This document shows, one piece after another, positions 9,501-21,247 of a stretch of DNA of 42,760 nt. The stretch is from Coemansia sp. RSA 1804 (lineage: Eukaryota; Kickxellomycota; Kickxellomycetes; Kickxellales; Kickxellaceae). The notes under the pieces were generated by a model, which ran no database searches, had not been told where the DNA came from, and saw nothing but the letters and a program-made list of their open reading frames with translations. How positions within the stretch are numbered: the stretch's first letter is position 1; each line of letters begins with the position of its first letter. A program made the translations under genes and the position numbers. Where the stretch lies: positions 1-42,760 of the forward strand of contig JANBTH010000063.1 of the NCBI GenBank assembly GCA_027578815.1. The letters run 5' to 3'.

Positions 9501-12500
9501 CCCTGGTTGAACGGAACCACGATGAGCTCGGACCCGCGCGCGCCCGACTCGCGGTACGCCTGCTCGAACGCCTGGATCGTGCGGCGCGAGTAGCTGGATG
9601 TCGTGGCCAGCACCCTGGCGCCGCCGGCAAGCAGGCCGCGCACCACGTCGAATCCAATCGACCCCTTTCCGCACCCCGTAACCAGCGCCGTCTTGTCTGC
9701 GAACGAGAGGCCCGGGCTGCCATCGCCGTTGCATTGCGCGGCAAGCCCGGCGTAGTAGACCGCGGAGAGCTCGCGGCTGTGCGTCCACCGCGTCGGGTCC
9801 TCGGCGCTCCGCGTCTTCAGATACAGGTACGGCGGCGGCGGAGCAACGGCGGGCTTGCCGGATCGTCCCTCCTCCTGCTGCTGCTGCTCCGCCATCATCT
9901 TCTGCGCGTACTCCACGAACGAGGGCTCGCCCTCGCGCAGCACCTCCGTGTACTCCACGGCGCCGTCGCCCAGCACCTTTGTCTGCGGCCGCATCGGCTG
10001 CGACATCTCCTTGTACGCCGGCGGCGCCCTCTCCTTCAGCGCCTTGGCGCAGGCGTCGCGCAGCGTGCGGGCCAGCGCCAGCGCGCTCTGGTGGTTCTCC
10101 GACGTCGCAGTGTTGGCGGTGGCAGCACCGGGGTCCTGGGCCTCGAGCGCCTTGACCGAGCCGGCAAGGAGGCTCAGGAGCGAGGAGTCGGCGCAGCACT
10201 GGACGCGGTGGATCTGCGCAGCAGCAGCAGCCGCCCGTGTCTGGTTCGCAAGGCCGCCAACCAGCGTCTGCTGGATCCAGTCGTACGCGTCCTGGCGCGC
10301 CCAGCTCCAGTACGAATCGAAGTGGCGGGCCATCTTCGCATCGAAGCGGGGCGCAATGCCCTCGGTGAAGTCGTCGCCCAGCTCGGTCTCCAGCATGTCC
10401 AGCTTGCTCTGCAGCCCGGCGGACTTGGTCTTCTCCTTGTCCACGAGCCGGTTGGCGGCGCTCAGATCAACGCCGGCGTACCGCGCGAGCACCTGCATCT
10501 GCTGGAGCGCAAAGTCCGTCTGCCTCTTCTGCAGCGCGGCAACCTCGGCGCCGCTAACCATGGGCCCGCCCGCGGCAGCCGAGGCGCCGCCGGCGCCGCC
10601 GGCGGCAGATGCAGCGCCCAGCGAGATGCCGGCCCGCTTGGCGTATCTGGAAGCAAGTTCGGCGAGCCACGCCGCGGCCTCGGCCTCGCCGGCCAGGCGG
10701 GTCTTGGGCTCCGACGCGAGGGCGTAGAGCAGCACGGCGTCCTGGCGGCCGGGCCCCAGGGAGCACTGGGCCTGGAGCAGCGTCCGGGCGGCGGAGAGCG
10801 CAAACCCGCCGGGCATCTTGCTGCTGAACAGGCGCGTGAGCTGCGCCTGCGTGTGCTTTCCCAGCTGGCCGTCGAACACGCCGTCGACGGTGGCGGCCAG
10901 CTCGGTGATAGCCAGGTCCTCGGCCTTGCTGGGCAGCTTGCCGGCGAACTCCTTGTGCAGGTCGCCGAAGATCTCGTTCTGCAGCGTGGACTTTCCGGCG
11001 GCCAGGCTCTTGATGCTCTTGTCGAGCGGAAGCGTCTCCAGCTCGATCTTGAACTTGCGCGCGGCGATGGATGCGATAACGTCGATGGCGCGGGGCGGCG
11101 CGTCGTCGAACGATGCTGGAGCAGCTGGAGCAGCAGCTGGAGCAGGAGCTGGTGCGGCAGCTGGTGCGGCAGCTGGTGCGGCAGCTGGTGCGGCAGCTGG
11201 GGCTTCGGGAGCTGCAACAGCTACGGGCGCAGCAGATGCGCCTGGGGCTGGTGCTGCCTCCTCCTCCGCCTTGGGCTTCTTCTCAGCTGCCTCGCTGGCA
11301 GGCGCAGACTTGCGGTCCAAGTAGTACACGGTCTCCCTGTCGTTGGCAGCGTGAAGAACATCGATCTTGCGCGGCATGAAGCCCCTGCCAGCCAGCGTCT
11401 TAGTCGCCATTCCGCAGAGCACGGGGCTGGCGCCAACCTCAACGACGCGACGGATGCACAGCGGCTCAAGCAGATCCTGCGTATCGATCCACTGCACGGG
11501 CGATGCGATCTGGTACGCCAGAAGCTCAACAACGAGCTCGGCGGCCAGGGACTTCAGCTCCTCCTCCTGGCTGCTCTCTTCTGCAGTACCGGCGGCCGGC
11601 CACTTGCCGGCGTCTATCGATTCCCGCAGAACCGGCGACTGCGTGAGCTCGTGCACCATGACGGCGTACTCCCTGGAGACCTCGAACGGCTGGGCCGTGA
11701 GGTTGGGCACGTAGTGCCTCTGCAGCGCGCCAATGTCAACGTTCGTTGGTTTGACGTACGACTGCAGCAGGGCGCGCAGCCGCGGCACGCAGGGGAGCAG
11801 CTGCGACGAGTGGAACGGCACGTCGATTCCGGACAGCGGAACGGTGGCGGCGCCCCTGAGTGCGGCGGACCCGAGGGGCTGGCTGCCGCGCGCAAGGGCG
11901 GCATACTCGCCGGAGCCCAGTACGCGGGTAACAGTGTCGGCAATGCTTGTGGTCTCGGCTGGCTCGGCGGCGATGGTGTCAAGCACCAGGCGCAGCGCGG
12001 CCAGCGGCAGCATCGAGCCCGAGACCACGTACTGCTGGCCGCGGATGTTGTGGTTTGCAATCTCCAGAAGCCCACAGCCGCCGTCCGCGGCAAGCACAGC
12101 GTCACGAACCGCCGCTACAGTGTCGGCGAGCTGGCGGTGCCCGAACCAGGAGGCCACGCGCGCTGGGTTGGCCGACACCATGGCGAAGCCCGACACCGCG
12201 GTGTCGGCGTCGCGGGGCACGGCGGCCTGCATCAGCATTCCGCGGTAGAACGCAATGTCAACGACCTCCTCAACCGACAGCAGGCCGTTGCCGAGCGCGG
12301 CAAGCGCGGCGAGCTCGCCCAGCGAGTGGCCGGCAAACAGCGCGGCGCGGCGCGGAACAAGCGAGTGCGCGCGCATGTCGGCCACGGCGGCCACGGCCAG
12401 CACGGCCAGCGCCGGCTGCGTGAACTGCGTGGCATTGAGCAAGCCGCCGCCATTAGCCGATGCGGCGAAGGTGAATGAGCCGGAGTCGGCGTGGATCCCC

Positions 12501-15500
12501 GGGAACAGCTCGGCGCAATTGCCTGCGCTGGCGGTGGAGTTGAGCGCCAGGTAGTTGGCCCTGACGCGCACGCCCGAGTCGCTGCCGCCGAACCGCACGG
12601 TCAGGCGGTCCGGGCTGGAGCGCACGATGTCGAGCAGCGGGACGCCCAGGCGGGCCCGCATGTGCTTGTCGGCGCGGTCCCACACGCGGCGCGCGTGTTC
12701 CGACTGCGCATACAGGTCCATGCCCATCCCTGGGGCCTGCGACCCCTGGCCCGTGAACACGAAGGCCGTGCGCGGCTGCTCGATCTCGGCGGCATATTTC
12801 ACCACCACGACGCCCGACTGGACGTTGGTCACCGAGCCGGCCACCAGCATCCGCCCGCCGTCCATCCCGCGGTGCGCGATATCCACAGCCAGCGTGTCGC
12901 GCGGAAGCACCATTCCGACGCACTCGATGTCGAAGGCGCGCAGCCTCCCGGTCTCGCCGTCGGCGGCGTGCAGTTCGACCACGGCGCGCGCCGCTGCGCA
13001 TGTCCACAGCCCCTGCGTGAGCGCTCCGGGGAGCCCCGCGACGTCGGCCACGTACTCGTTGATGTGGATCGGGTTGCGGTCGCCGCCCAGCACGCTGTAC
13101 TCGAGGTTGGACGGCGGCACCGTGCACTGCATCAGGCGCGGCGGGCCCGCGATGGCGTACCCGCCGGACGGGAACATCCAGGCCGCCGGCGGAGCGCGGT
13201 GCGCGGCCAGGTAGTCGGTGACCTGGTTGCCGGCGCAGTTGGCCCACGCGTAGTCGACGGTGCCCAGCGGCACCGTGCGCTGGTCGTCGAGCAGCAGGGT
13301 GGCGTGGCCGGTGGTGCGGACGGTCGAGTAGACGGTGTCGCTCTTGAAGCGGTAGACCGAGTCGAGGCGGAACTCGACCACGGAGCCGGCGGCCACCACG
13401 GCGGCGGACGGATCCGGGTGCGCGTGGAACCACTCCTTCAGCAGCAGCTCGCGCGCATCCTCGGGCGACGCAAACGCAACAACGAAGCGCTCGCCGTTGA
13501 CGCGCCGCACCATGCGCTCCGGCGCAAACCGGTGGTTGAGGCCGAGACACGTGGACCGCATCTCGCCGATCTGCCGCCCGTTGCAGAACATCTTGCCGGC
13601 GGAGACCAGGAGCCGCCCGGAGCCAGACGGGGAATTCGACAGCTCGCCCGGCGTGAGCTCGGTGGTGACGCGGTCGCCCACGCTGACGGCCGGCGCATCG
13701 TCCAGCAGCCGGTAGCTGTAGTCGGTGTGCACGACCTCCAGCTGGCCGCCGCCGATGTTCGACGCGCCGAGCACGCACAGGATGTCGGGGATCAGCGGCA
13801 TGTGCACGTAGTCAAGCGGAACGGGTACCCGCCCGGTGAGCGGATCCGCGCGCGGCGTCCACACGCGGTCGCCGATGTTGCGCGCAAAGGCCCGTGCGTG
13901 ATCCGCGGTGATCTGGAACCCTGGGCCCGTGATCACGGCGTCCGAGTCCGTCATGTCGGCGAACGCACGGGCCGGCTCCGCGCTGTCGACCCACGCGGAC
14001 TCAAACAGCGACTGCGCGGCGCGCGCGAACCGGTCCGTGTGCTGCCGGATCGGCGCCAGCGGATGCTGCGCGTCGAATGCGAACTCGAGCGGCAGCGCCA
14101 CGCGGGACCCGCGCAGCGGCACGCGGTGGAACACCGTCGCCACAATGTCGCCAGACGAAGCATCGCGCAACACCGTGACGCGCGGCTCGGCGTCGCCGGC
14201 GTCGCTGACGCTGAGCGACTGCGGGGCGCCGGTGGCGGCGTCTATTTCGATTGTTACTGTCTGGCCGGCGCGCGGACGCAGCAGCCGCCGCACCGGATTG
14301 GCGGCCCACGCAGAGTCGCGCACAACCACCGCCGAGCCCAGCAGCGCCTGCAGCCAGCCGCGCCGCGCGCCGCCCAGCAGGCGCAGCCAGGCGTCGTGAG
14401 ATGGCAGCTCCCGCCCAAGCCGGTGCTCGATGGTGGAGCCATCGGCGCTGACGGCGGTGGCGACTCCAGCCAGCGAATCTGCCACAGCATCAGCTGGCTC
14501 GTCGCCCACGCTGGCAACCTCGGGCACGCGCGAGGCGTCTCCGGCGTGCTCGGCGTCAAGCAGCGCCTGCACGTGCGCGCGGTAGATGCCGTCGAGGATG
14601 TCCTTGACCGGCTCGTCAACCGTGACGCTGTAGCGCGCAGCCACGGGGCCGTGCTGGATGATTGTGCGCTGCGCATCGCCATCGACGACGGCGGCCAGAT
14701 CCTCGCTCTGCCAGTACGAGGACTTCTGCAGCGCTACGGCAAAATCGCTGGCATCGAGCGAGGCAATGAACGGCGCTGGCTGCTGTCCGCCCGCGCGCCA
14801 GCTGGCCACGAAGAACTGCGCATCGGCCGCCGCCAGCCGCAGCGTGCGCGCCCGCGGGTACAGCGCGGCCAGCGATTCCGCGTAGGCCAGCGGACTGCCG
14901 TTTGCCATCACCTTGACGACCGAGCAGTCGGGCGGCGCCGCGACATCGGCCAGCCGCCGCTCGGCGCGGTCGACGAACTCGAGCACGCGCCGGCGGAACG
15001 ACTGCGCCGCCCACCGCTCCTCGCTCTTCACGTACGTCAGCTCGACCAGCCGCTCAATGACCTCCGTGTACGTCATCTCCTCCAGCTCACAGACAGCAGA
15101 TGAGGAGCGCGCGAACCACGGCCGCATGTAGTCGGCGTCCAGCCGCGCAATGATCTCGGCGCGCCGCGCATCCAGCGCCGCCTGCTGCTGGGCGCGCGGC
15201 AGCTCGAGCACCGACTCGCGCAGATCGCACAGCATCCGCACCGCGCGAGTCGCCAGCGAGTGGTTGCGCTCGCCGAGCTCGCTGGTCAGCGACGCAATGC
15301 CGCTGCCATCGGCTGCGCCGGCCATCCACTGGGCGTCGGTGATGCCCGGCGCAGCGGCAATCAGCTCCTTTGCGCCGCGCCCGGTGAGCGACTCGCGCGC
15401 AACCATGACGCGCGACGCCAGCAGCACGCCGTCGACGGGCATTGGCGCGCGGCCAAACCGGGCGCTCCACTCGCCGGTGATATATGGCAGCGTGTCGTGC

Positions 15501-18001
15501 GCGTCGCCGAATCCGGACCCGACGACCAGCGCGATGTTGCGGCAGGCGCGGACGGCTGCGTATGTCTCGAGCAGCGGCGCGTGGAAGTCCGCCAGCGAGT
15601 GGTGGCCGCCGGCGCGCCCGCCCGTCCACTGGCACACAATGGGGAATCCGCCGCTCGCCTGCGCAATCTGCACCACCTGCCGGATCGCCGCCGCGCTGCT
15701 TGGCTTCAGCGCCAGGTGCCTGATCCCAGCACTGCGCAGCGAGTCGATCACCTCGATGGCGGTCTCCAGCGAGGGCACGCCGCCGCCGATGCATAGGCCG
15801 GCAATGGGCGCGCCCTTGGTTTCGCGCAGCCGCAGCAGCGTTGGCAGCTGGAACGACCACTGCTTCGGGTTGATGTAGATGCAGTTGACCGTGATGCCGT
15901 GGCCGCCCGGAATCGCCTTCGCCAGCGCCAGCACCTTGCGCTCCATATCCTCGGCGCTGTGCATCCCGCCGCCGGCCAGCTCCACGTGGTACCCGGCGTT
16001 GCTGATGGCGGCAACGAACTCGGTGTTGGCCGTGGTCGGCGTCATTCCGCCAACCATGACGGTGGGCTTGCCCAGCATGCGGTGCATCCGCGTGTCCAGA
16101 TGCACTTCGCCGGACTCCGCCAGCCGCACCAGCCGCGGCCTGAACTCCTCGGCCCAGTTGGCCGCGCGCACAATCCGCTCTGCGCGGTGCTGGTAGATGT
16201 CGCCGCGCGTGCCAAGCTGCGCATGCGAGGCGCTCGGCGTGAGCACGCCGGCGCACAGCACGGCGACGCCGCTGCCCTCGATGCTGCGGTGCGCCAGGGA
16301 TCCGAATCCCGTGAGCCCGCCGGGCCCAAAGTCCACGATGTGCGTGGTTTCTCCGCGGGGCTCCACCGCGCGCGGCCAGTCGACGCGCAGCACGCACAGG
16401 CTCTGGAGCATGTACCGCGTGAGCCAGTCGGCGGCGCCGGCGGATCCCAGATCCAGATCATCTTCGGTGGGTCCGTTGCGGATGTCGTGGCCATCGTCGA
16501 GCGCGCGCACCTCCAGCTGCATGGCGCCGTGGTCCAGGAGCCACCCGTTTTCGCGCGCCAGCTCCAGCATCGGGCCAATCGACTCCTGCAGCAGAACACA
16601 GTGGTACGGCGCCGTGATCTTCAGGTACACCGTGCTCAGCGAGGACCCATTGCTCTTGTTCCCGTCCTCGTCCTGCTTCTGGTGCAGGTAGTTGACGAAT
16701 CCCGCCACCGATGTCAGCTCGCCGGCCACCACCGTGCTGTCGTACGCGTTGATAATGGCCAGATGCACGTGCTCCGCCTCCGTCCTTTGCTGGGCGTTAA
16801 ACGCACCCACGCGGGCCTCCACCGCCTGCTTGTCGAGCCCCTGGATGGACACCATCGGCTGCGCATCGCTGCCAGACACGCTGGCTCCTTCTCCTCCGCC
16901 CATTGCGCCCTGCAGCGTGTACAGCGGATACGCGATTTGCGGAACTGCGCCCGATAGGAAGTGGATCCCCAGGATCTTTCTGCTGATCTCGTCGAACGAC
17001 GCCTCGTCCGTCAGCATCGAGAACGCTGTTGCGATGGCCACGCCCTGGCTGTGGCCCACGGCGACTACAGAGAAAAGAAAAACGAATAAGGGAGGAAGGA
17101 TTAGTTATTGAGCCGGCTGACCCAATCTTGTTGGTGCCTCGCAATCTTCCATTTGATAAAGCTTACCCTTGAACCGCCTCACCAGCTCCCCAGGCGCCAT
17201 CCCAAGCGTCCTGAAAAGCACCAGTATCTGCATCAGCTGCGTCAGCCCGACAACCGGCAGACTGACGGCAATTCCGCGCACATAGTCTTCTCCCGGCATG
17301 GTGTCTGGCTTGCAGATCCACTCGTACACGTCGAGTCCGTGGTAGTACACCTGCGCAACCCTGGTGTCCCTGGACTGGGCATCGAGGAACTCGGACATCT
17401 TTGCCAGATACTCCCTGACGATTGGCCCGTACACATCCAGAAGCCACGAGATCTCGTACATGCAGTTGATTGATCCTCCGTGCTGGCCTCCGAACATGGC
17501 CATGACGCTCGGGTTGGCCAGCTCCTCAGCACCACTGGTTTCTTCTCTGAACAGGGCAGGCAACACGCTGTGTTTTTCTGCTTGTTGCTTGTCCGTTTTG
17601 CGGCGGTAGTGATGCGCGCACTCCACAGTGTCCCACTGCTTGTAGAACGCCCTCAGCACAAGTCGCGCCCCGGACTCGTCGAGCTTGCTGTGGCTGCCAA
17701 TAACGCTGTGGATGTCGTTGGCGTTGGCATCTATTCCGTAGCGTTTGGCAAACCCGTCAAGAACGGCAGCCGGTACCTCTGCCGTCTCGCTGCTGTTGCT
17801 GTCTATGCAGTGCTCGAGAAACGATGCGTAAACCTCAATCTCGTTGGCTAGTGGCTGAGCTGGGTCACCATCCTCGCTGCTTGTTGGCTTGAATGTCTTG
17901 ACCAGCTCCTGTACTTTGTCAACCAACGCGCTTGGAATCTCTAATTGGATCTCCGCGGATCCGTGCTTGAGTAGAACACCTTGATCTGAAAAAGCAGCCA
18001 T
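6533..18001 (-). CDS. FAS: Fused beta-alpha type I fatty acid synthase, no PPT domain
   Basis: Cytosolic megasynthase making acyl-CoA from acetyl- and malonyl-CoA. Exons 18001-17167 and 17064-6533 join to 3788 residues. Order seen: acetyltransferase (VGHSQG, Ser284); FMN enoyl reductase (VGGMTPTTANTEF near 608); dehydratase (GGDRNPIHINE, His1612); malonyl/palmitoyl transferase (AGHSLGE, Ser1859); the alpha-type N-terminus (near 2120); Ala/Pro linker (about 2200-2260); ACP with phosphopantetheine site GKSTLQNE, Ser2304; ketoreductase (TGCGKGSIG near 2740, Tyr2895, Lys2899); ketosynthase (GACATG Cys3365, GHPKG His3637). In yeast these are two chains, FAS1 and FAS2; here they are one. The protein ends at YLDPTIRAHLNPTTREYEF, just after the ketosynthase, where yeast FAS2 continues into the phosphopantetheinyl transferase. 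That domain is absent and none is encoded just downstream. The gene is strongly GC-rich against AT-rich flanks. Confidence 0.96.
11146..11205 (-). repeat. 12-bp tandem repeat coding the FAS Ala/Pro linker
   Basis: Four to five near-perfect copies of a 12-mer (plus strand cagctggtgcgg) encode AAPA units at about residues 2232-2251, the flexible tether in front of the acyl carrier domain. Copy number could change by slippage and alter tether length. Confidence 0.8.
17065..17166 (-). other. FAS intron (102 nt)
   Basis: Donor GTAAGC at 17166 and acceptor CTGTAG ending at 17065. A branch-like CTAAT lies about 45 nt before the acceptor. Splicing joins LVRRFK to VAVGHSQG, restoring the acetyltransferase nucleophile elbow, and the phase fits. 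Without splicing the frame ends 20 residues later at a TAA, giving a 298-residue N-terminal fragment. Confidence 0.92.
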
Positions 18002-20115
18002 CTTTTTTTCTTGATGTTTTTTAAACTGTAAGAAAAATATTGATATGTAAAAAACAAGAGTATATATATAAAAGAAATTTTTGTCTTGTTTCTTTTATTC
18101 GCATACAAGGAAATCGAATCTTTTCGATAATAATAATAGTTATAATAATCGATTTGTTCAACAGAAAAACGAAGAGAACCACATTAAAAGTTTTTTCTTT
18201 ATTTTCCTGGCAAGATAACATATTCATCTATTTATATATATTTAGTCAAAGCTCCACTATCTTTACTCTTCTCTTCTTTCTGTAGCACTATTTCCTTCAA
18301 TGTATCTACACTTTTAATATTTTTCTTTAGGATATCTTCTTATTTGACCTAGTTACTTTTCTGTTTCATATTCTTGATTTATGCGGCTCTTCAAAAATTC
18401 TTTTTATTATAACTTTACGTTTTTTGAGCTTGGGAATGAGAAAAAAATTAACATAGATATACTTGTCTTTTTTCTTATCCACTCAGTGTGGCGTTTACAG
18501 CACAAAGAATTGTGGTGAATTTCTATTCAACGCTCCTCCGCATACGATCTCACGCCTCATTATATTGTTGGAGCATGCATAGACGACGAAAACTACAATA
18601 ATCTGTTTTCTTTTTTCTCCCTTCTCTTCACTTGCAAGAAATGAGCACTCACACTACCTAATGCATTTTTCTTGTGTTGAATAGGAACTATTGGCATATA
18701 CGTTATCACCCCCACCCCCTTCTGCATTACTCATACAAGAGATTGAAAAAGATAATCACACATCTTTCTATTTACATATTCACATCCATGTTTCTGCTAT
18801 GTTCCTCATAGTCCATTTTTGCTATAATTTTTGAAAGCAAAAAATATAATATCCTTTCTTTCGGCCGTTCCCACGAATTGCTCTTTTCAGATAAAGAAAT
18901 AAAATAATGCAAGAGAAAACTGCTCATAATCGCTATAGCATCCGACAATAGCGTAATTAGAAACATCTACCACTACTAATCGTACTACTCTGCACCTTTC
19001 TCATGTCGCCATTCGTGCATGCTACTAACGCATATGGCATATATGCCGATTGACTTGATATGCTACATGTCTAATTCCGTGCCACATTTTCTATTCTATA
19101 TGTATGTCGGTGGTGGTGATTGGGTGGGGGGAATGTTTTATTGTGTGCATATTGCCAAGCATAGTCAATTTACCGATTTTTATACTTGATTTTGATTTTT
19201 TGTACTGTTGTCTAATATCATCTTCATCTTTATCCCTCTTGTTTTACAAAACGTAGAATGTATTTTGAAGCCAGCTCGGGTACTTTGCTTCTCAAACCAA
19301 GACTATATTTCTTCTTATTCCTAATCGGCGTGGGATCTAAACTGTCACAAGACGATATCACTTATTATTATTAACTGCTACATCAACACCAGCAACAGCA
19401 GAAACATGATACAACATGAAAATGTGGCGTGAATCCAATTCTATAGTATTTGCTTATTTTTCCCATAGCGGTTATTGTCACTTTTCCGAATATACTGCCA
19501 TTAGCCAGCTTGTAATTAACTGACAAAAAAGAAAATTATTGGATCCAAGTCTCTTCTCATATTTATTTGCCCTCTCTCTTTCTCTCCCTTAATCTTTTTT
19601 CCTTATCAAATTCAACCTTTTTTCTCCAGAATACTAGACTGGAATTTGAGAATGGTGGCGAAATACAATGTTGCAACCTCAGCATTATAATTCCTTTTTT
19701 CTCATGGGAAACTCTTCTTTGTAAACAATAGACCTCCCCTTTTATCTTGTTTTATGTCTGGAAATGTGCAATCTGAATAACAAAACTATTCATTTTACAG
19801 AAGAAAAGAAAACGCCACAAAATAGATATCCTGCATATCATTTGTTTTTCTTTTTTCCTTTACTCTTGTCGACATATCCAAATTTCACTCATCTTTTTTC
19901 TCATCACTAATGTTATTTCCATAGGTGGGATTCGAATGGGAAAAAAGGAGAGTAACCAACTTGTAATAATATTACTGACACGCAAAAAACGCAATCCATT
20001 TCTGCACAAACTGTATCATTATTCATGGTTTTCTAGTTTGTCTATTACACCCGCTTTATCTTTTTTTTGTTTTTTAGATCAACAATAGTATATTAAAGTT
20101 GGAAATACAAATATT
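18002..20115. other. Bidirectional AT/pyrimidine-rich promoter region
   Basis: About 2.1 kb between the divergent FAS and SDR starts. It has many T- and CT-rich runs, an ATA-rich stretch at about 18120-18150, a perfect 12-bp palindrome at 19036-19047 and a G-rich stretch near 19106-19133. No coding frame with convincing composition and no tRNA was seen. It presumably holds both promoters and leaders. Confidence 0.5.
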
Positions 20116-21015
20116 ATGTGGCCTTTTACGCAGGAGAAAAAGTACGACATACGCGGCAAGACTGTGCTGGTTACAGGCGGGTTGGGCTGTCTCAGCGAAC
20201 ACCTAAACGAAACCCTGCTTGGTATGGGCGCCAAACTGGTTCTGACTGACTTTTTGTCTGATGACGAAGGTAGCAAAAAGTGCCAGGAGTACAACGACAA
20301 GGCAGGCCGTCGCGTGGCCGCCTACATCCGTGCCGATCTGGCCAACCTGGATGACCTCGAGATGATGGTCGACAAGGCGTTCCGCGTATTCGAAACCGTG
20401 GACGTTCTCGTCAACAATATCGGTATGCCGGCGTATGGCGATTTCTACGAGGACCACGACAGCAAAAGCATTGCCTACAACCTCGACGTCAATCTCCGTG
20501 CGGCAATGATAGCCACGCGTCTGTTTGTGGAGAAGGTCAGGGCCTCGGGCACCAACAGGGAGGCCGCTGTGGTCAGCAACAGCTCAATCTCGTCAATGAT
20601 GCCCAACGAGCACTTTATGCTCTACGGAACCAGCAAGGCCGCACTAATCTACTTTACACAGGCTAATGCGTACCTGGCTCCCCAGATACGCGTAAGCTGC
20701 GTTGCCCCCTTTATGGTTGACAGCCCCATGGTCAACAGATACAAGAAGCACATTGACTCGCCGTACTACAATGTCCACACTGTTGTGCCTATTGAAAACG
20801 TAACGGCTGCCACTATCAAGCTGATTGAATCCAGATCTTCTGCTGGCCAGTCCATTATTTCAATTGGCGATTGGTACATACTGCCTGTTTGGCATTTCAC
20901 AGCGTCAAAGGCGTACATGTACATCCTTATCCTCCTCTCCTGGGTAGTTGGTGTCCTCAAAGCCATGGTGGGGATTCGCAGGCAGCCCCAGTTTGACAAG
21001 GAAAAATACAGGTGA
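20116..21015 (+). CDS. Short-chain dehydrogenase/reductase, C-terminal hydrophobic anchor
   Basis: A classical-size SDR (299 residues) that should transfer hydride between a nicotinamide cofactor and a hydroxy/keto substrate, which is unknown. The Rossmann beta-alpha-beta starts at KTVLVTGG (15-22), with Asp45 (LTDF) at the end of beta2, NNIG at 100-103, Ser157 within SNSSISS, and Tyr170 and Lys174 in YGTSK. The catalytic Ser-Tyr-Lys set is therefore intact. The glycine motif reads TGGLGCLS, where the usual pattern TGxxxGxG needs Gly at the sixth and eighth positions; here they are Cys25 and Ser27. Spacing to the next conserved Gly-Ala-Lys is normal, so this is substitution, not frameshift. 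A hydrophobic stretch at about 266-286 followed by a basic tail suggests membrane attachment. The overall look is closest to 15-hydroxyprostaglandin-dehydrogenase-like SDRs. It shares strand with the SNG1-like gene 232 nt downstream. Confidence 0.85.
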   Translation: MWPFTQEKKYDIRGKTVLVTGGLGCLSEHLNETLLGMGAKLVLTDFLSDDEGSKKCQEYNDKAGRRVAAYIRADLANLDDLEMMVDKAFRVFETVDVLVNNIGMPAYGDFYEDHDSKSIAYNLDVNLRAAMIATRLFVEKVRASGTNREAAVVSNSSISSMMPNEHFMLYGTSKAALIYFTQANAYLAPQIRVSCVAPFMVDSPMVNRYKKHIDSPYYNVHTVVPIENVTAATIKLIESRSSAGQSIISIGDWYILPVWHFTASKAYMYILILLSWVVGVLKAMVGIRRQPQFDKEKYR

Positions 21016-21247
21016 ACAGAAAATAGTGCTGAGGTCGTCTAGTGTGATTAAAATAAGTTTTTGTGCATGTTCCAGAACATCATTCAATGAAGGGGAAGAG
21101 GTTTCCTAGTTATTAGCGGAATCTTTTATTCTAATAGCCTGGAGCACCTACTATTAATGACATTTTTATAGTAAAAGTACAAGAAACTGGAAGATTTTTT
21201 CTCTACTTTCTCCACATGTTTAGAATATTGTCGTTATTGTGCTATTA

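Noticed and set aside
8003..12478. 1491-codon plus-strand open frame opposite FAS
   Set aside because: It is the mirror of a GC-rich gene that avoids TTA, CTA and TCA. The translation is a His/Arg/Gly/Leu-rich string with no motifs.
12491..15103. 870-codon plus-strand open frame opposite FAS
   Set aside because: Same cause as the frame at 8003-12478; the sense strand carries an unbroken enoyl reductase/dehydratase region.
19036..19047. Perfect 12-bp palindrome GGCATATATGCC in the FAS-SDR spacer
   Set aside because: A 12-bp palindrome of this AT-rich kind is not remarkable in 42 kb, and no second copy or factor motif was recognised.
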